In this document: positions 12,401 through 23,088 of the stretch, piece by piece
Layout: the number at the start of each line of letters is the position of its first letter
Position numbering within the stretch: position 1 is the stretch's first letter
Notes under the pieces: generated by a model
Seen by the model: the letters and a program-made list of their open reading frames with translations, nothing else
Told to the model about the DNA's origin: nothing
Database searches by the model: none
DNA from: Quillaja saponaria
Taxonomy: Eukaryota > Streptophyta > Magnoliopsida > Fabales > Quillajaceae
Assembly (NCBI GenBank): GCA_029379385.1
Contig: CM055607.1
Span: 13,702,001 to 13,766,000, forward strand
Direction: 5' to 3'
DNA length: 64,000 bases
Translations under genes and position numbers: made by a program

Positions 12401-15400
12401 TAATTATTTCAAAACCGATCATTTCAGTTGTGACTTTGGTTGAATTTCAAAGAGAATCGACACCATTAGTTTGCTTTGGTTGAGGTTCAAAACCGACCAA
12501 ACTGGCTAGATTCTCACCCCTGCTTGGACATATAAAAAAAATATAGAATATGAAATAAGATATATAGTATGATTGAGATTGTACCCATTAAGGAGAAGAT
12601 AAGAGAGAACAACTAAGGTGACTTGGACATATTCAACATAAGTTAATGGATACCGTAGTTTAGAGAGGTGACTTGGTATACGTGGAAAGGTTTTAGAAGA
12701 GGTTGACGGAGACCCAAAATCACATTGGAGAAGTTATTGAGAAGGATATGGTGGCTCTGAGCGTCACTAAAAATGACATTTGTGATCAATGTGAACGGAG
12801 AAAAATAATTCATGTAATCGTCACTAACTAGTTTGGAATTTAATGTTAAGTTAAACAAAGCGGTGGTGTGCTAGTAATGGAGGTTGTACGAGATCAATGT
12901 GAGAAAGTATGTAAAAGGATTGATGATGATAATAATCTCTATGGTGATGGCAACCATGATGGTAGTGACAATGGAAGTGGGTAGGAAAGCGCTTGAAGAA
13001 TTGGTGGAGCAAGAGATGGTGGTTGTGTTGATGCTAACGTTTCATGCCTAAAAGCAAAAATCAAAATAAACTAGGCAGAAGAATATACTATATAGAATTA
13101 AAAATTACCGTTACTCAAAAGTTAAGATGCTCTGTCTTCAATAGTTTTAAATTCTTAGCACTGAATGTCATGATCAAACACAAAAAAATAAAATGTTGTC
13201 ATTTAGTGAGTTTTGCAGATGCACTATAGATAATTATGTAGTGAAATTTTGAAAATATTATCTTTTTCATTACTTGACAAAGATTCTTTCAAACAGATCC
13301 CAATACAATCAGCAAGAACACAGAGTGCTGCACTGCATTAGAAGTATAGTCCCTAGCATTTAATACCTCTTGGGAAGTTTTGCTGCCTCTTCACATCTAA
13401 GCAGCTCTGCATATAACCCATCCAGGGTCAATAGCTCATCATGTGTACCCATTTCAACAAGTTGACCCTCCTCCATTACAGCTATGTAATCAGCATTCCT
13501 TATAAGACTAAGCCTTCGAGCAATTATTACGGTCGACCGTCCCAACATGAGGAGGTCTAGAGCCTCCTGAACAGCTCTTTCAGCCTCAAAATCAAGTCCA
13601 CCAGTGACCTCATCAAGCAAAAGAATTGACGGATTTAAAAGTACAGCTCTAGCAATAGAAAGTTTTATTTTCTGCTCTTCTGTCAATGCTAGACCAGCCC
13701 TTCCCACCTGAAATAAGAAACTCTATTAACTTACTTTCGAAATAAATAAGAGGATGGCCAGTGGAGAAGGAAATAAGTAAAGACACTATCAAACTAATCC
13801 CCATAAGTTCTAAAAAAATATTTGTGTCTTTCACTCACCTGTGTGTCATAACCTTTCTCTAGGGAGCTGATAAATGTATGTGCATGTGCAATTTTAGCAG
13901 CCTCTTCAATTTGATCAAAAGTAGCATCCCGGCCATAAGCAATGTTGTCTCTGATACTCAGACTAAGCAAAGCAGGCTCCTGGGTAACGAGTCCTATTTG
14001 GTTCCTCAGCCATTCCAGTTTCAGGTTCTTAATATTCTCTCCATCCAGAAGAACTTCTCCTGAAGCACAAATTGAATTTTTTTTTTTTTTTTTTTTTTTT
14101 TAAATCTTCAAGAAACATAATAGAGAATGTTGAATCAAAACAAATTTCTGGGGAAACAATCACCTAATGTAGGGTCATAAAATCGCTCCATGAGTGGAAT
14201 AATACTGCTTTTTCCAGAGCCATTTCTGCCAACAAGTGCAACAGCTTTCTTAGCAGGTACTGTGAGATAAAATCCACTCAAAATTGGGATTTCAGGACGG
14301 GACAGATAGCTAAAATAGACATTTCGAAACTCTATATTTCCTTGTACAGAATCTGGGGTAGTTCCATCAAGATTAACAGAAGAAGATGACCGGCTTATCA
14401 TCTCAAAAAGTCTATAAGCGGCAATTCGTCCTTGGTCAAATGAATAAAAATTTGTTGCTGCTTGATTCAATCCACTAAGAAAATGGAAAAAGAAAAAAGG
14501 AAGTAAGAATTATGAGGTAACATGTTGAACTTGATACAAAAAACAAAGAGGCCAAGGAAAGGTGCTCACAGGCCACTTAGAATTATAGCAAAAAGAGCTG
14601 TAATGATTTCACCACCATGTGCTCTATTATGTGTAACCAAGAACCTTCCAACCCACAATTGTAGGGCACAAGAACATATGGCAAGTCCATAGGTAAATCC
14701 AAGACCAAGCCCTTGAACAAGGCTTATTAATATACCATATCTAAGAGTTGCTTGCAGTGATGTTGCATAAGAATACTTAGCCAATGTTTCATTTGTAAAT
14801 GCATATAATGTCCTAACATAGGAGACTGCCTGCATAGTTTGAAAAAAATACCCACACTGAGAATCACTGGCAGTAAAAGGCTTCACCAAATAAGAAAAGA
14901 AATAAAGAACAAGGAAATACTATATAAGTAACTTTGAATATATAGACATAATTACACAATTGTGTACTTGGTAACATAGTTACGATCAGTAGTGATGGCG
15001 CATCATGATCTTACGAAGAAACTTACATCTAAAATTGTGTATCACAATCATCATAGAATACATATCATGGAGTTGATTTCTTCCTTCCCCTTTTCAGAGG
15101 CTACAGAAGGAGGTTATTTAAAAGAAAATTGAAATGGCCAAAGCATTGATAGTTCCAAGTCTTCTGACTACCAATTAATGTAAAGAATAGTGCCATTAAC
15201 ACATTGCAAATCGCTGCTCTCTCAACCATGGCAGAGAACTCCAAGGTACTAAAATTTGTTTCAAGGTACCGTTTCGATAAGTCTAGAAACGAAAACAATT
15301 CATGAAATGGTATAAAAAAGGGCATAAAAACGATAAATTATTTGAAAATGCATGAAAACATATTGTAGTAATTGTAATTATCTAACATGATTAATTTAGT

Positions 15401-18400
15401 ACAAGCTACTCATAAATACATATCAAAAGTAAAATATTTAACATAGACATACAAATTGAAATAAAAAATCAAATTACAATCACATCCAACCCTAACATTA
15501 GGAGCTCTAAAAAAGTTTATATAATAATATATATACAATTTATGTAAAAAAAATAAAATAAAATTCATTAAACAAGAATTTTACTTAATAAATTTATGTT
15601 ATTTTCATCATATTTTACCGTTTTCACTCTGTTACAAATGAAAAATTGCACATTCTCTAGGAAAATGACAGAAACGATTCATCCGTTTCGGTGAAACAAA
15701 ATGAATTTTAGCTACTTCCAACTAGACTTTTTTTTTTTTTTTTAATAATTATTTTCACCCTCTATTCCATAAATTGGTTTCATCTCTTACCATGTCTATT
15801 CACCTCCAACATGCCACATCATATTAGCCTAATAGCCTGGAATACATGTAAGTGACACACAGTCTAATATTGGAAGGGATGTATAAGTTATACATAAAAT
15901 TAATTTAATACTAAATACTTGTTATTCAAGAATTTCTTGGGATTTAAGGAGATTAAACACTTTTAACATTCCTCTACTTTCTGTACAATCCATCTCTGTT
16001 AACATTCTTCCCACTGAACATGCTACTTATCCATGGGCATTATAGTAAAATAAAACTAGGGATACAGTTGTAGGATGCAAAAATAGCATTATTTTGATAT
16101 TATATAATTCAATTCATGCTAAACTAAAAAGGAAGTTACATAACATTTAAAAGACCTCAAAAAAAAAAAAAAAAAATTAAAATAACTAAGAAAGTATAGT
16201 AAAACAAGTCACTCTGTTATTAAATTTCAAAAAGTTTCATATTTAAGTAAAATAGACATTGTTGCATAAAAAAATAACTATACTTCACAATAGAAGATTT
16301 AATAAGAAAAAAAAAAAAAAAAAAAAAAGGCTCACCCGGTGCACAAAGTGCTTCCTGGCTATTGCGGGGGTAGAGGGAGGGTGGGCGCACATGTACGCAG
16401 CCTTTCCCTTACATTTTTGCAAAGAGGCTATTTACACGCCTCGAACCCGTGACCTACAGGTCACCAAAGGAACAACTTACCGTTGCGCCAAGGCTCGCCC
16501 TCTAATTAAGTAGCATCATAATAACTTAATAATTTTTTGAGTTTTACTTAAAAGAATATTTTAGTACTTATTCTTTACTAACCAAAATCATGAAGTGATC
16601 TACTTCTTGTTACTGGTTAAACTTTCTTAATAATAATGTTTCAAATGCAAGACTTCTTGGGGCTGTTAGATATAAAACAGACTATGAGGGAAGAGAGAGA
16701 AAGAGGGAGAAGAGAACAGTGGAGATATGAAAACGGAAATTATTAAAATAAATATGAAAATGATATGAAAACGGCATGAAAACAGAAAATTATTTAAAGA
16801 CAGATGAAAACATATAATTAAATAAATATTATAAAATTATAAGTATTCAACTTGATTAATTTAGTATAGAGAATGCTCATAAATACATATCAAAGTTAAA
16901 ATCTTAACATAAATATACAATTGAAGTAAAAAATTTAATATATATATATTTAGAACTTGTAAATTATTAAAATTTGATTTTAATAAACAATTTGGTAGGC
17001 ACAAATCTTTTTTATCTATATTTATACATAAAAAATAAAAATATACGGATAACTTTGCTAATTTTTATTATCATAAATACTATGGATCTATTTTACAAAT
17101 TTAGTTTTTTATTTTTTTTATTTTTTTTATTTTTTTTTTAAATGAGCAGGTGCATGGATTTAAGAATTTTAAATTAAAAGTTCAATTTTTTTTCAATCAA
17201 ATAGAAAAAAGTTAAAAGCCTAAAAGGTAAGTTTTGTTGGCACAAACAATTTTTATCTATATTTATACATAAAAAGTAAAATATAAGGATAACTTCGCTA
17301 ATTTTTTTTTTGTTTTATTATCATATTTACTATTTTTGGATCTACTTTATAAATTAAGTCTTTTTTTTAATGAGGAGGTACATAGATTTAAGTTTTTTAA
17401 TTAAAAGTTTCATTTTTTTCAATCAAATAAAAGAAAGTTAAGAGACTAAAGGTAAGTTTTCTTTTGTGTTGTTATAGATTAGGTCTTATGAAGAATTGTT
17501 GGGCTTTAAAATGACCCTACCCAAGATCTGCAGGAAGCATGGATAACGCTAGTTTGCAAGGGGCGTCAATGTCGAATATGTATTTGTAATACGTATCCAA
17601 AGTTTTTTTTTTTTTTTTTAAATAAAAATTACTGGATACAACTAAGACATGGCTCAAACTTGGCATAAACATAGCTAGAGACGGCACAGACTCGGCTAGG
17701 ACATGGCTTGAACTCGGCATAGACACAGCTAGAGCAAAATGCTGTCATGTTGGAAAAAAAAAAAAAAAAAACCTCAACTTCTTCATTCATAATGGCATAT
17801 TTGGCTTCACCAGAGATCCTTCGAGCATTGACTCTTTGCTCTCTCTGTTGAAAGAAAAACCTAAGCCTCAAATTCCTCTTTGATTTGCTGAGCCTAGAGG
17901 ATTTATACTTTGCAGATAGCAGACGGAGTATACGAACAAAGATAAGGAATATTTAACTAGACATATCACGGACGTATTGTATCATTGTTTCTTAAAAATT
18001 ATCGTATCCCTGTATCTGATATCATATCCGTATCAATGTTTCACAATTTGCTAGTTTCAAATTCTTAAGCAAAAAAGCGTACCACAGCATGTATCTAAGT
18101 TGGAGAGCTGCCGTGATTCGTCTGTTCCCACCGAAATTTCATGAGTATGTTTATATAGGCGAAATTCATACCAGTAGGTGTGAAAACCGACTAGTTTCAC
18201 CCGTTTTGGGCCAATTGACATGACTGTTTGAACCTTGATCTAGCCACTCTCATCAATACACAGAAACTAAAATTTGTTTCATCTCCAACAGTTATTGAAG
18301 GGAAACACCCCCTTAGAAATAAAATGTAAAATTTTTGTGAAAATTATGACGTTCCATCAAAATGGGAGAATTGTTTCCATAAGAAACATGCAGTTTTTAT

Positions 18401-21400
18401 TTGAAACAGATTAATTTCGGTAAAGCTTAATGGAAATAATATAAATTTCTAGTTAAATAAAATTCTTATATTATGTAATTATTTTACATAATATTATATA
18501 CTTATATATATTAGATAAGTAATGATTTTAGTGATAAAAAAAAATTAATGTACACAAGATGGGTAAAACCCATCCGATGGTAAGAAGAGCAATTATAAAT
18601 TACAAGTCAAACCATCCAAGAAGTTTTTGATAGATCCTAAAGAGGATGAGGGTAGGTGAGTAGACATCCATTGGAACCACAAATTATTAGGTTGCACATA
18701 GTCAATTCCACATTGTTGAAGATGCGATTGTAATTTGATTTTACCATCAATTTGTATGTCGATGTTAGGATTTTTTACTTTAATATGTATTTATAAGCAT
18801 TTTTTATACTAAATTAATCATGTTGGATATTTATAATTATTATAATGTGTTTTATTATATGTTTTCCTATGTTTCCAAATAATTTATCATTTCTATGTCA
18901 TTTCACAAATCGTTTTCTTTTTTACTTATCAAAACAGATAAACAAAATACCTGTTCAGCGATGCTGGCTGCTTCAGCATATGCATCTTGAATATTCTCAG
19001 CTAGCCTGTGGAGAAATATATTTGATATTCCTCCAGCAGCAACAATAAATGGGCCTGTGGCTAACGTTATTAGTGCAATCTCCCAACAGTTGACAAATCC
19101 AATAACAAGACCACTGAAAAAGGTAGCCATATTATGAATATAATTACCAACCTGTAGCATCAGAGGCCAATATATCAGACAAAACATATGCACAGGGCAC
19201 ATCACCGGAGAAGTGAATGTTGTAGAAGGAAAAGAGTAATATACATCAAAAAAGCAGATCCAAACATACTTTTTCACTAAGAGCAGACTGAATGAGCAGC
19301 ACATCACTCAATACTTGACTCACAATGTCACCATTATTCCCATATGTATCAAAAAAACTCATATCTTGGTTAAGTAGTACTTGCACGTATCTTGAGCGGA
19401 TGACAGCTGTCTGCCGTTCCCCAGTCAGAATCCAGCACGAAACCTCTATTACACAGAAAAAAGTTAGTAGGTAGATAAGCATGATTTGTGATAAGAGAAT
19501 GTGCAATGACTACTTTACATAATTATGGAATTTTACCAATCCAACCAGCTGCGAAAACCCCCGCAGCAATATAAACTATCGTCAAAGCAAGCTGCGGGAA
19601 AAATAATTAACATTGTCAAACAAAAATAAATACATCTTTAACATTTTCGCACATGAAAACTTGGTTAATAGGTTGTACATAACTGAAATAATTTCTTCAT
19701 TAGTTCTTCTTCTATTTAAATAGCAATAATTGAAAAAAACAATGGACCATGATGCAGGTACACAAAAACTATGAAAGACATGACAACACAAAAAATGGAG
19801 CAAATTACACTCCCCTTCCTTGAGGTTTGGTGGAAAGACAGTAGGTCCAAAATTTGGAAAATTCAATACCCTTTTAGTTTCTTTTCTTAATAGTAAAATC
19901 AATTTTTTATTGTTAATATATTATTTTTAATTAAAAATAAATTTGGATTGTTTCATGTATAAATTTTAAATATTTAAATCTATATGAATTTAAAAGATAA
20001 ATTCAAACACTTGTGATAACATATCATTTTTCACGAAAGTATCTTCTTTATAATATGAAAAGAGATGATGACAACATCTTATTAATTTTTAATCCTTTCA
20101 TTAATTAATATATCATAAACTTAGGCAAGGGCTAGGTACACAAAGCCAAAATGCTCCATGTACGACCCCAAGAGACAAGGAATTTGTCCATTATTTATTT
20201 CAGATTGGAGTACACATAGCAATTTGGGACTGTGTACCCAATATTTGCCTAAACTTATTTTAGTTTTCTAAATTTATATTAATTGATTTCTTGTAATTTT
20301 TCTACTTAGTTAAATATTTTAAACCTAACATTTGAAAAAAAATACAAGGATTAAAGTGGTAAATAGATGTTCAAATTTAAAGTCCAACACATATTTGAAA
20401 AGAAGATATTAATATTTATCTTGTAAAGTTATCACATGGCTTATAGCTTTTAGTGGTACATATAAGCTCTATTTTTCTCTCTAAAATATCATTAAGAAAT
20501 TCTATTTACTTTTGCAAAATATTTTTTTCTATTTCACTAGAGAAAATATATTAAGAATTAAAAAATTAGGTTAACATATATATTGGTATTATGAAGAAAA
20601 AAATATAAAAGTAGAGGATAATATAGGGTAAACAAGTATTTAGGACACATTTAAAAAGAGAAAACTAAAAATATAACTTTTTAGATACTTTAAAGATACA
20701 AAGAAGACATTTTAGTATTTTTCTCCAAATTATTTGTAACACCATAACTTTCCATCCATCCATTCCAAGGGAGGGGAGTGTTGATTTCAACAAACTTTAG
20801 ACTTCAGAGTCATTTCAGGGGAGTGTAATTTATCCTAAAAGATTTTTGGTCAAACAAAGATGAATTTAGAAGAAAGATAAAAATTCCTCAACATCAAAAT
20901 CTACTAAAAAAAATAATAAATAGTTAACCTTCAGTTCAAGCATATAGCGTCAGATACCATAACAGATACATATGAGCAGCCTTTTAATCTAATTCTTCCA
21001 AACATCACTCGCCAACTAGTTAAAACCCAAAAAACCCAGAAAGTGAATATTTAAACCATGTTCCTTCATCATGACATTGAGTGTCATCTGAAGTCTTCAA
21101 TTTGTGTCTAAAGGAAATCCACAGTTGCCTTAATATCATCAGTGGCACCAATCTTTAGAATTCTTAAATTCATGGATAGTTTACTATCCATGAATTATAT
21201 TTATACATGCTCAGCTGCAAGTATCTCCTCTTTCACGTTATCATAAGGGTAAACAAGCCAGGTGAATAGGAAAATTTGAATGCACAAGGGAACCTACCCA
21301 CCTTCCAAGGGAAACTATTATCATGAGGGCTTCTTAAGAAGAATTAAAAGTTGTTTATGACCAACAAACGAGCATGTGACAGTAAAAAGGACAAGCACTA

Positions 21401-22730
21401 GATGTTCATACTTCCAATTAAACCATACTTATTGAACTTATTTTATGGAAAACAACACTGAAAATAATAAAGAAAACAAACACACGATCTAAAGCAAAAG
21501 CATCCTTTGTAATTACTTAAGTAATGGAGTTATTGACAGATACCCTACATCTATACAATCCCCATATTATCTAAGAAAAGTTTAATTTTTGAAGAAAGAT
21601 ATGTATAGTATGTTTAATAAATTATCATCTTCCTTTTATACCATAAATTTACAAGTTCTTTTTTCTTTTTTTTGAGATAGTTTACAAGAAGTCAAGTGAT
21701 GAATTATTCTAGAGAGAATTATTTTTAGTTTGTAATACTTGTGCTTTATTGGAAGGGATGAATTATGAAACTAAGGTAATAAACCCAAAAAAGTAATCAC
21801 TTATGTTGCAAGTTTGCAACAAATGAAGGATATAAGACCCAAAACAATAAAACATATCACCAGAACGTGCTGCTGTTCCAACATATAGAACAAAGGAATA
21901 TCAACTAAGGAGTCTTCATGCAAGAACATCACCTGCAACATGACCACATATTGACCAAACAGATTTTTCCGAGCTGACATTTCACAACTAATGAAACTAA
22001 TAGAATCGTAGATAGCATGTCTAGAAGCAAAAAAGAATAACACCACATTTGAGCTCCATGCATTGCTGAAAACCAGTAATCATGAATTCACTAGTTCATT
22101 CCACGTTTCTCCCATTTGCTTGCTAACTAAACCAAATGAGATTATTAAAACAAGAATGTTCTCATGTTCCTATGTCTGATCACCTGACTGCAAACAATTA
22201 CCATGATGCCTAGCTTAGCACTAATTATGTCTTGAGAAAAGACCAATTTCTCAGTCTCAGATTACTTATAATTCTAAGCAGGAAAAATAAAAACAAAATT
22301 TTAGGCTTTTAAAAACAAAATCACAACTAACCTCAGTAAACCTTTTAAACTGCTCCTCCGATCTATCAGGACCAGGACCAGGACCGGGAGCTATCCTCAG
22401 CATTTGAATAATCTTAGCAAAGTAGTGCAAATAGACAACGAGAGCCGTGCCGTGAGCGGCAGCAGCAAGCGAACCAACAACCATCAGAACCCAATCGAGA
22501 CGGTCGGCGCAGGCAAAAAGCCTGGAGAAAGGAACGGCCGCAGGGGGTGGCTCAATCTCTTCGGGCTCCTCAATCTCCTCCTCCACCTCAACTTGCTGAG
22601 ACGCCGAAGCCTCAGCACTCGGGTCCAAATACGGCGACGGAGACTCCGGCGGTTCAGACACCTCCGACACCGGTGTCAACGGTTGTATGTGGGGTGGGGA
22701 CCACCCGAAGAGGCCCCTCGATATCATCAT
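6483..22730 (-). CDS. ABCB20: Full-size ABC transporter, ABCB6/ABCB20 type (P-glycoprotein family)
   Basis: A plasma-membrane ABCB exporter; the Arabidopsis ABCB6/20 pair is implicated in auxin transport. Eleven exons, all GT-AG with agreeing phases: 22730-22332, 19591-19537, 19445-19270, 19151-18951, 14829-14570, 14474-14164, 14059-13839, 13707-13367, 11598-10811, 10715-10474, 7712-6483. They sum to 4224 bases, or 1407 residues, the family length. Order: cytosolic N-terminus (MMISRGLFGWSPPHIQPLTP), TMD1, NBD1 (Walker A GRNGSGKSS at about 446-454), a long serine-rich linker in exon 9, TMD2, and NBD2 (Walker A GVSGSGKST from about 1193, LTPGQ at about 1297, H1354). NBD1 is degenerate: LTEEQ replaces LSGGQ and R605 sits in the H-loop position. 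Intron 4 is about 4.1 kb, and introns 1 and 10 about 2.7 kb each. Reading frame intact, so probably functional. It may equally be called ABCB6, as the two are recent paralogues in Arabidopsis. Confidence 0.97.
8816..8847. repeat. (AT)n microsatellite in ABCB intron 10
   Basis: A nearly pure TA dinucleotide run, interrupted once by a C, inside the intron between exons 10 and 11. Confidence 0.8.
10080..10205 (-). mobile_element. RTE-type LINE 3'-end relic in ABCB intron 10
   Basis: The words CTTAAATTCCAAACTAGTTGG, CGGCTCATAAATC and CATTTGCATCAATCCATGGC are the reverse complement of a common plant RTE-type LINE 3' tail. The same tail recurs around 23915-24060 and 59100-59170. Only the tail is present, and it lies on the same strand as the transporter gene. 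Confidence 0.5.
12588..12870 (+). mobile_element. RTE-type LINE fragment, C-terminal RT region, in ABCB intron 8
   Basis: On the plus strand a decayed frame reads like the end of a plant non-LTR reverse transcriptase, with traces of the 'IREN..GHI' segment and of a 'GEVIEKDMVAL' segment. It is followed by CTAACTAGTTTGGAATTTAA, the 3' tail. Stops and shifts make it non-coding. It is antisense to the host gene. Confidence 0.6.
16307..16502 (-). mobile_element. Au-type SINE in ABCB intron 4
   Basis: Read on the minus strand it begins GAGGGCGAGCCTTGGCGCAA, with a Pol III A box TGGCGCAACGG (16490-16480) and a B box in GGGTTCGAGGC (16448-16438). It continues with AAGGCTGCGTACATG and GCACCGGGTGAGCC and ends in a 22-base T tail (plus-strand A run 16307-16328). 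This layout is that of the plant Au SINE family. The flanks TTTAATAAG and CTAATTAAG may be a decayed target duplication. It is about 196 bases and close to full length. Confidence 0.88.
16998..17462. repeat. About 241-bp tandem duplication in ABCB intron 4
   Basis: 16998-17238 and 17239-17462 are two diverged direct copies. Both start GGCACAAA, continue with a TTTTTATCTATATTTATACA segment, and end in the motif TAAAAG(C)CTAAAAGGTAAGTTTT or similar. The last motif also occurs at about 38707 next to another repeat. Confidence 0.7.
17640..17737. repeat. Short duplicated unit with GACATGGCT...CTAGAG
   Basis: Two imperfect copies of a unit beginning GACATGGCT and ending ATAGCTAGAG/ACAGCTAGAG lie side by side, separated by GACGGCACAGACTCGGCTAG. 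They are in ABCB intron 4, just beside T- and A-homopolymer runs. No coding sense is evident. Confidence 0.55.
19802..20831. mobile_element. TIR element in ABCB intron 1
   Basis: AAATTACACTCCCCT at 19802-19816 is repeated perfectly in inverted orientation at 20817-20831. The 1030 bases between are AT-rich and non-coding. This looks like a non-autonomous DNA transposon. I could not see a convincing target-site duplication, so the superfamily is open. Confidence 0.6.
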
Positions 22731-23021
22731 CTTCAATTACCCAACTCAAGGAAGCAACCCGGAATTCCAAAAACCCTCCTTAAATCCTTCTAAAGTCAGC
22801 AGATCCGCTAAATTTCGAGGACGAATTCAGCAAAAGGGTTCGACTCCCAAAATTAAAAAACGAAACTTTTTTATTTCAAACAATGTGTTTTAGTGTTTCT
22901 GCTTTCGAAAAGCAAAACGAGTCCTCGTTGCTGGTGGGTCGGGTGATTGACTCGTTCAAACAAGAGGAAATGTTTTGACTCACAAAATATAACAACCAAA
23001 TATCTTCTCCTGATTCTGCTG

Positions 23022-23088
23022 CTTCTTCTTCTTCTTTTTCTTCTTCTTCTTCTTCTTCTTCTTCTTCTTCTTCTTCTTCTTCTTCTTC
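23022..23088. repeat. (TTC)n microsatellite in the ABCB upstream region
   Basis: A run of about 22 TTC triplets with one interruption, which reads as (GAA)n on the transporter's strand. It lies 290-360 bases upstream of the ATG at 22730, in what is probably the promoter or 5' leader. Such GAA-rich tracts are common in plant 5' leaders. Confidence 0.85.

Larger units (their letters stand above)
15290..18910. repeat. Inverted repeat pair plus a third direct copy in ABCB intron 4
   Basis: About 15290-15500 and the reverse complement of about 18720-18910 share a diverged 180-200-base sequence, with common words such as CATGATTAATTTAGTA, ATAAATACATAT, CATACAAATTGA and CAAATTACAATC. A third copy in the first orientation covers about 16720-16950. 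The arms could be old terminal inverted repeats of a transposon with later insertions between them. No transposase remains. Confidence 0.6.

Noticed and set aside
16376..16502. A tRNA gene suggested by A and B boxes
   Set aside because: The boxes belong to an Au-type SINE with a SINE body and T tail, and no cloverleaf or anticodon arm is evident.
6483..22730. Several separate ABC transporter genes or half-transporters
   Set aside because: All eleven exons join with correct splice signals and matching phases into one 1407-residue protein of standard full-size order.
22404..22893. Plus-strand open frames opposite the first ABCB exon
   Set aside because: They are shadows of the GC-richer first exon and carry no family sequence of their own.
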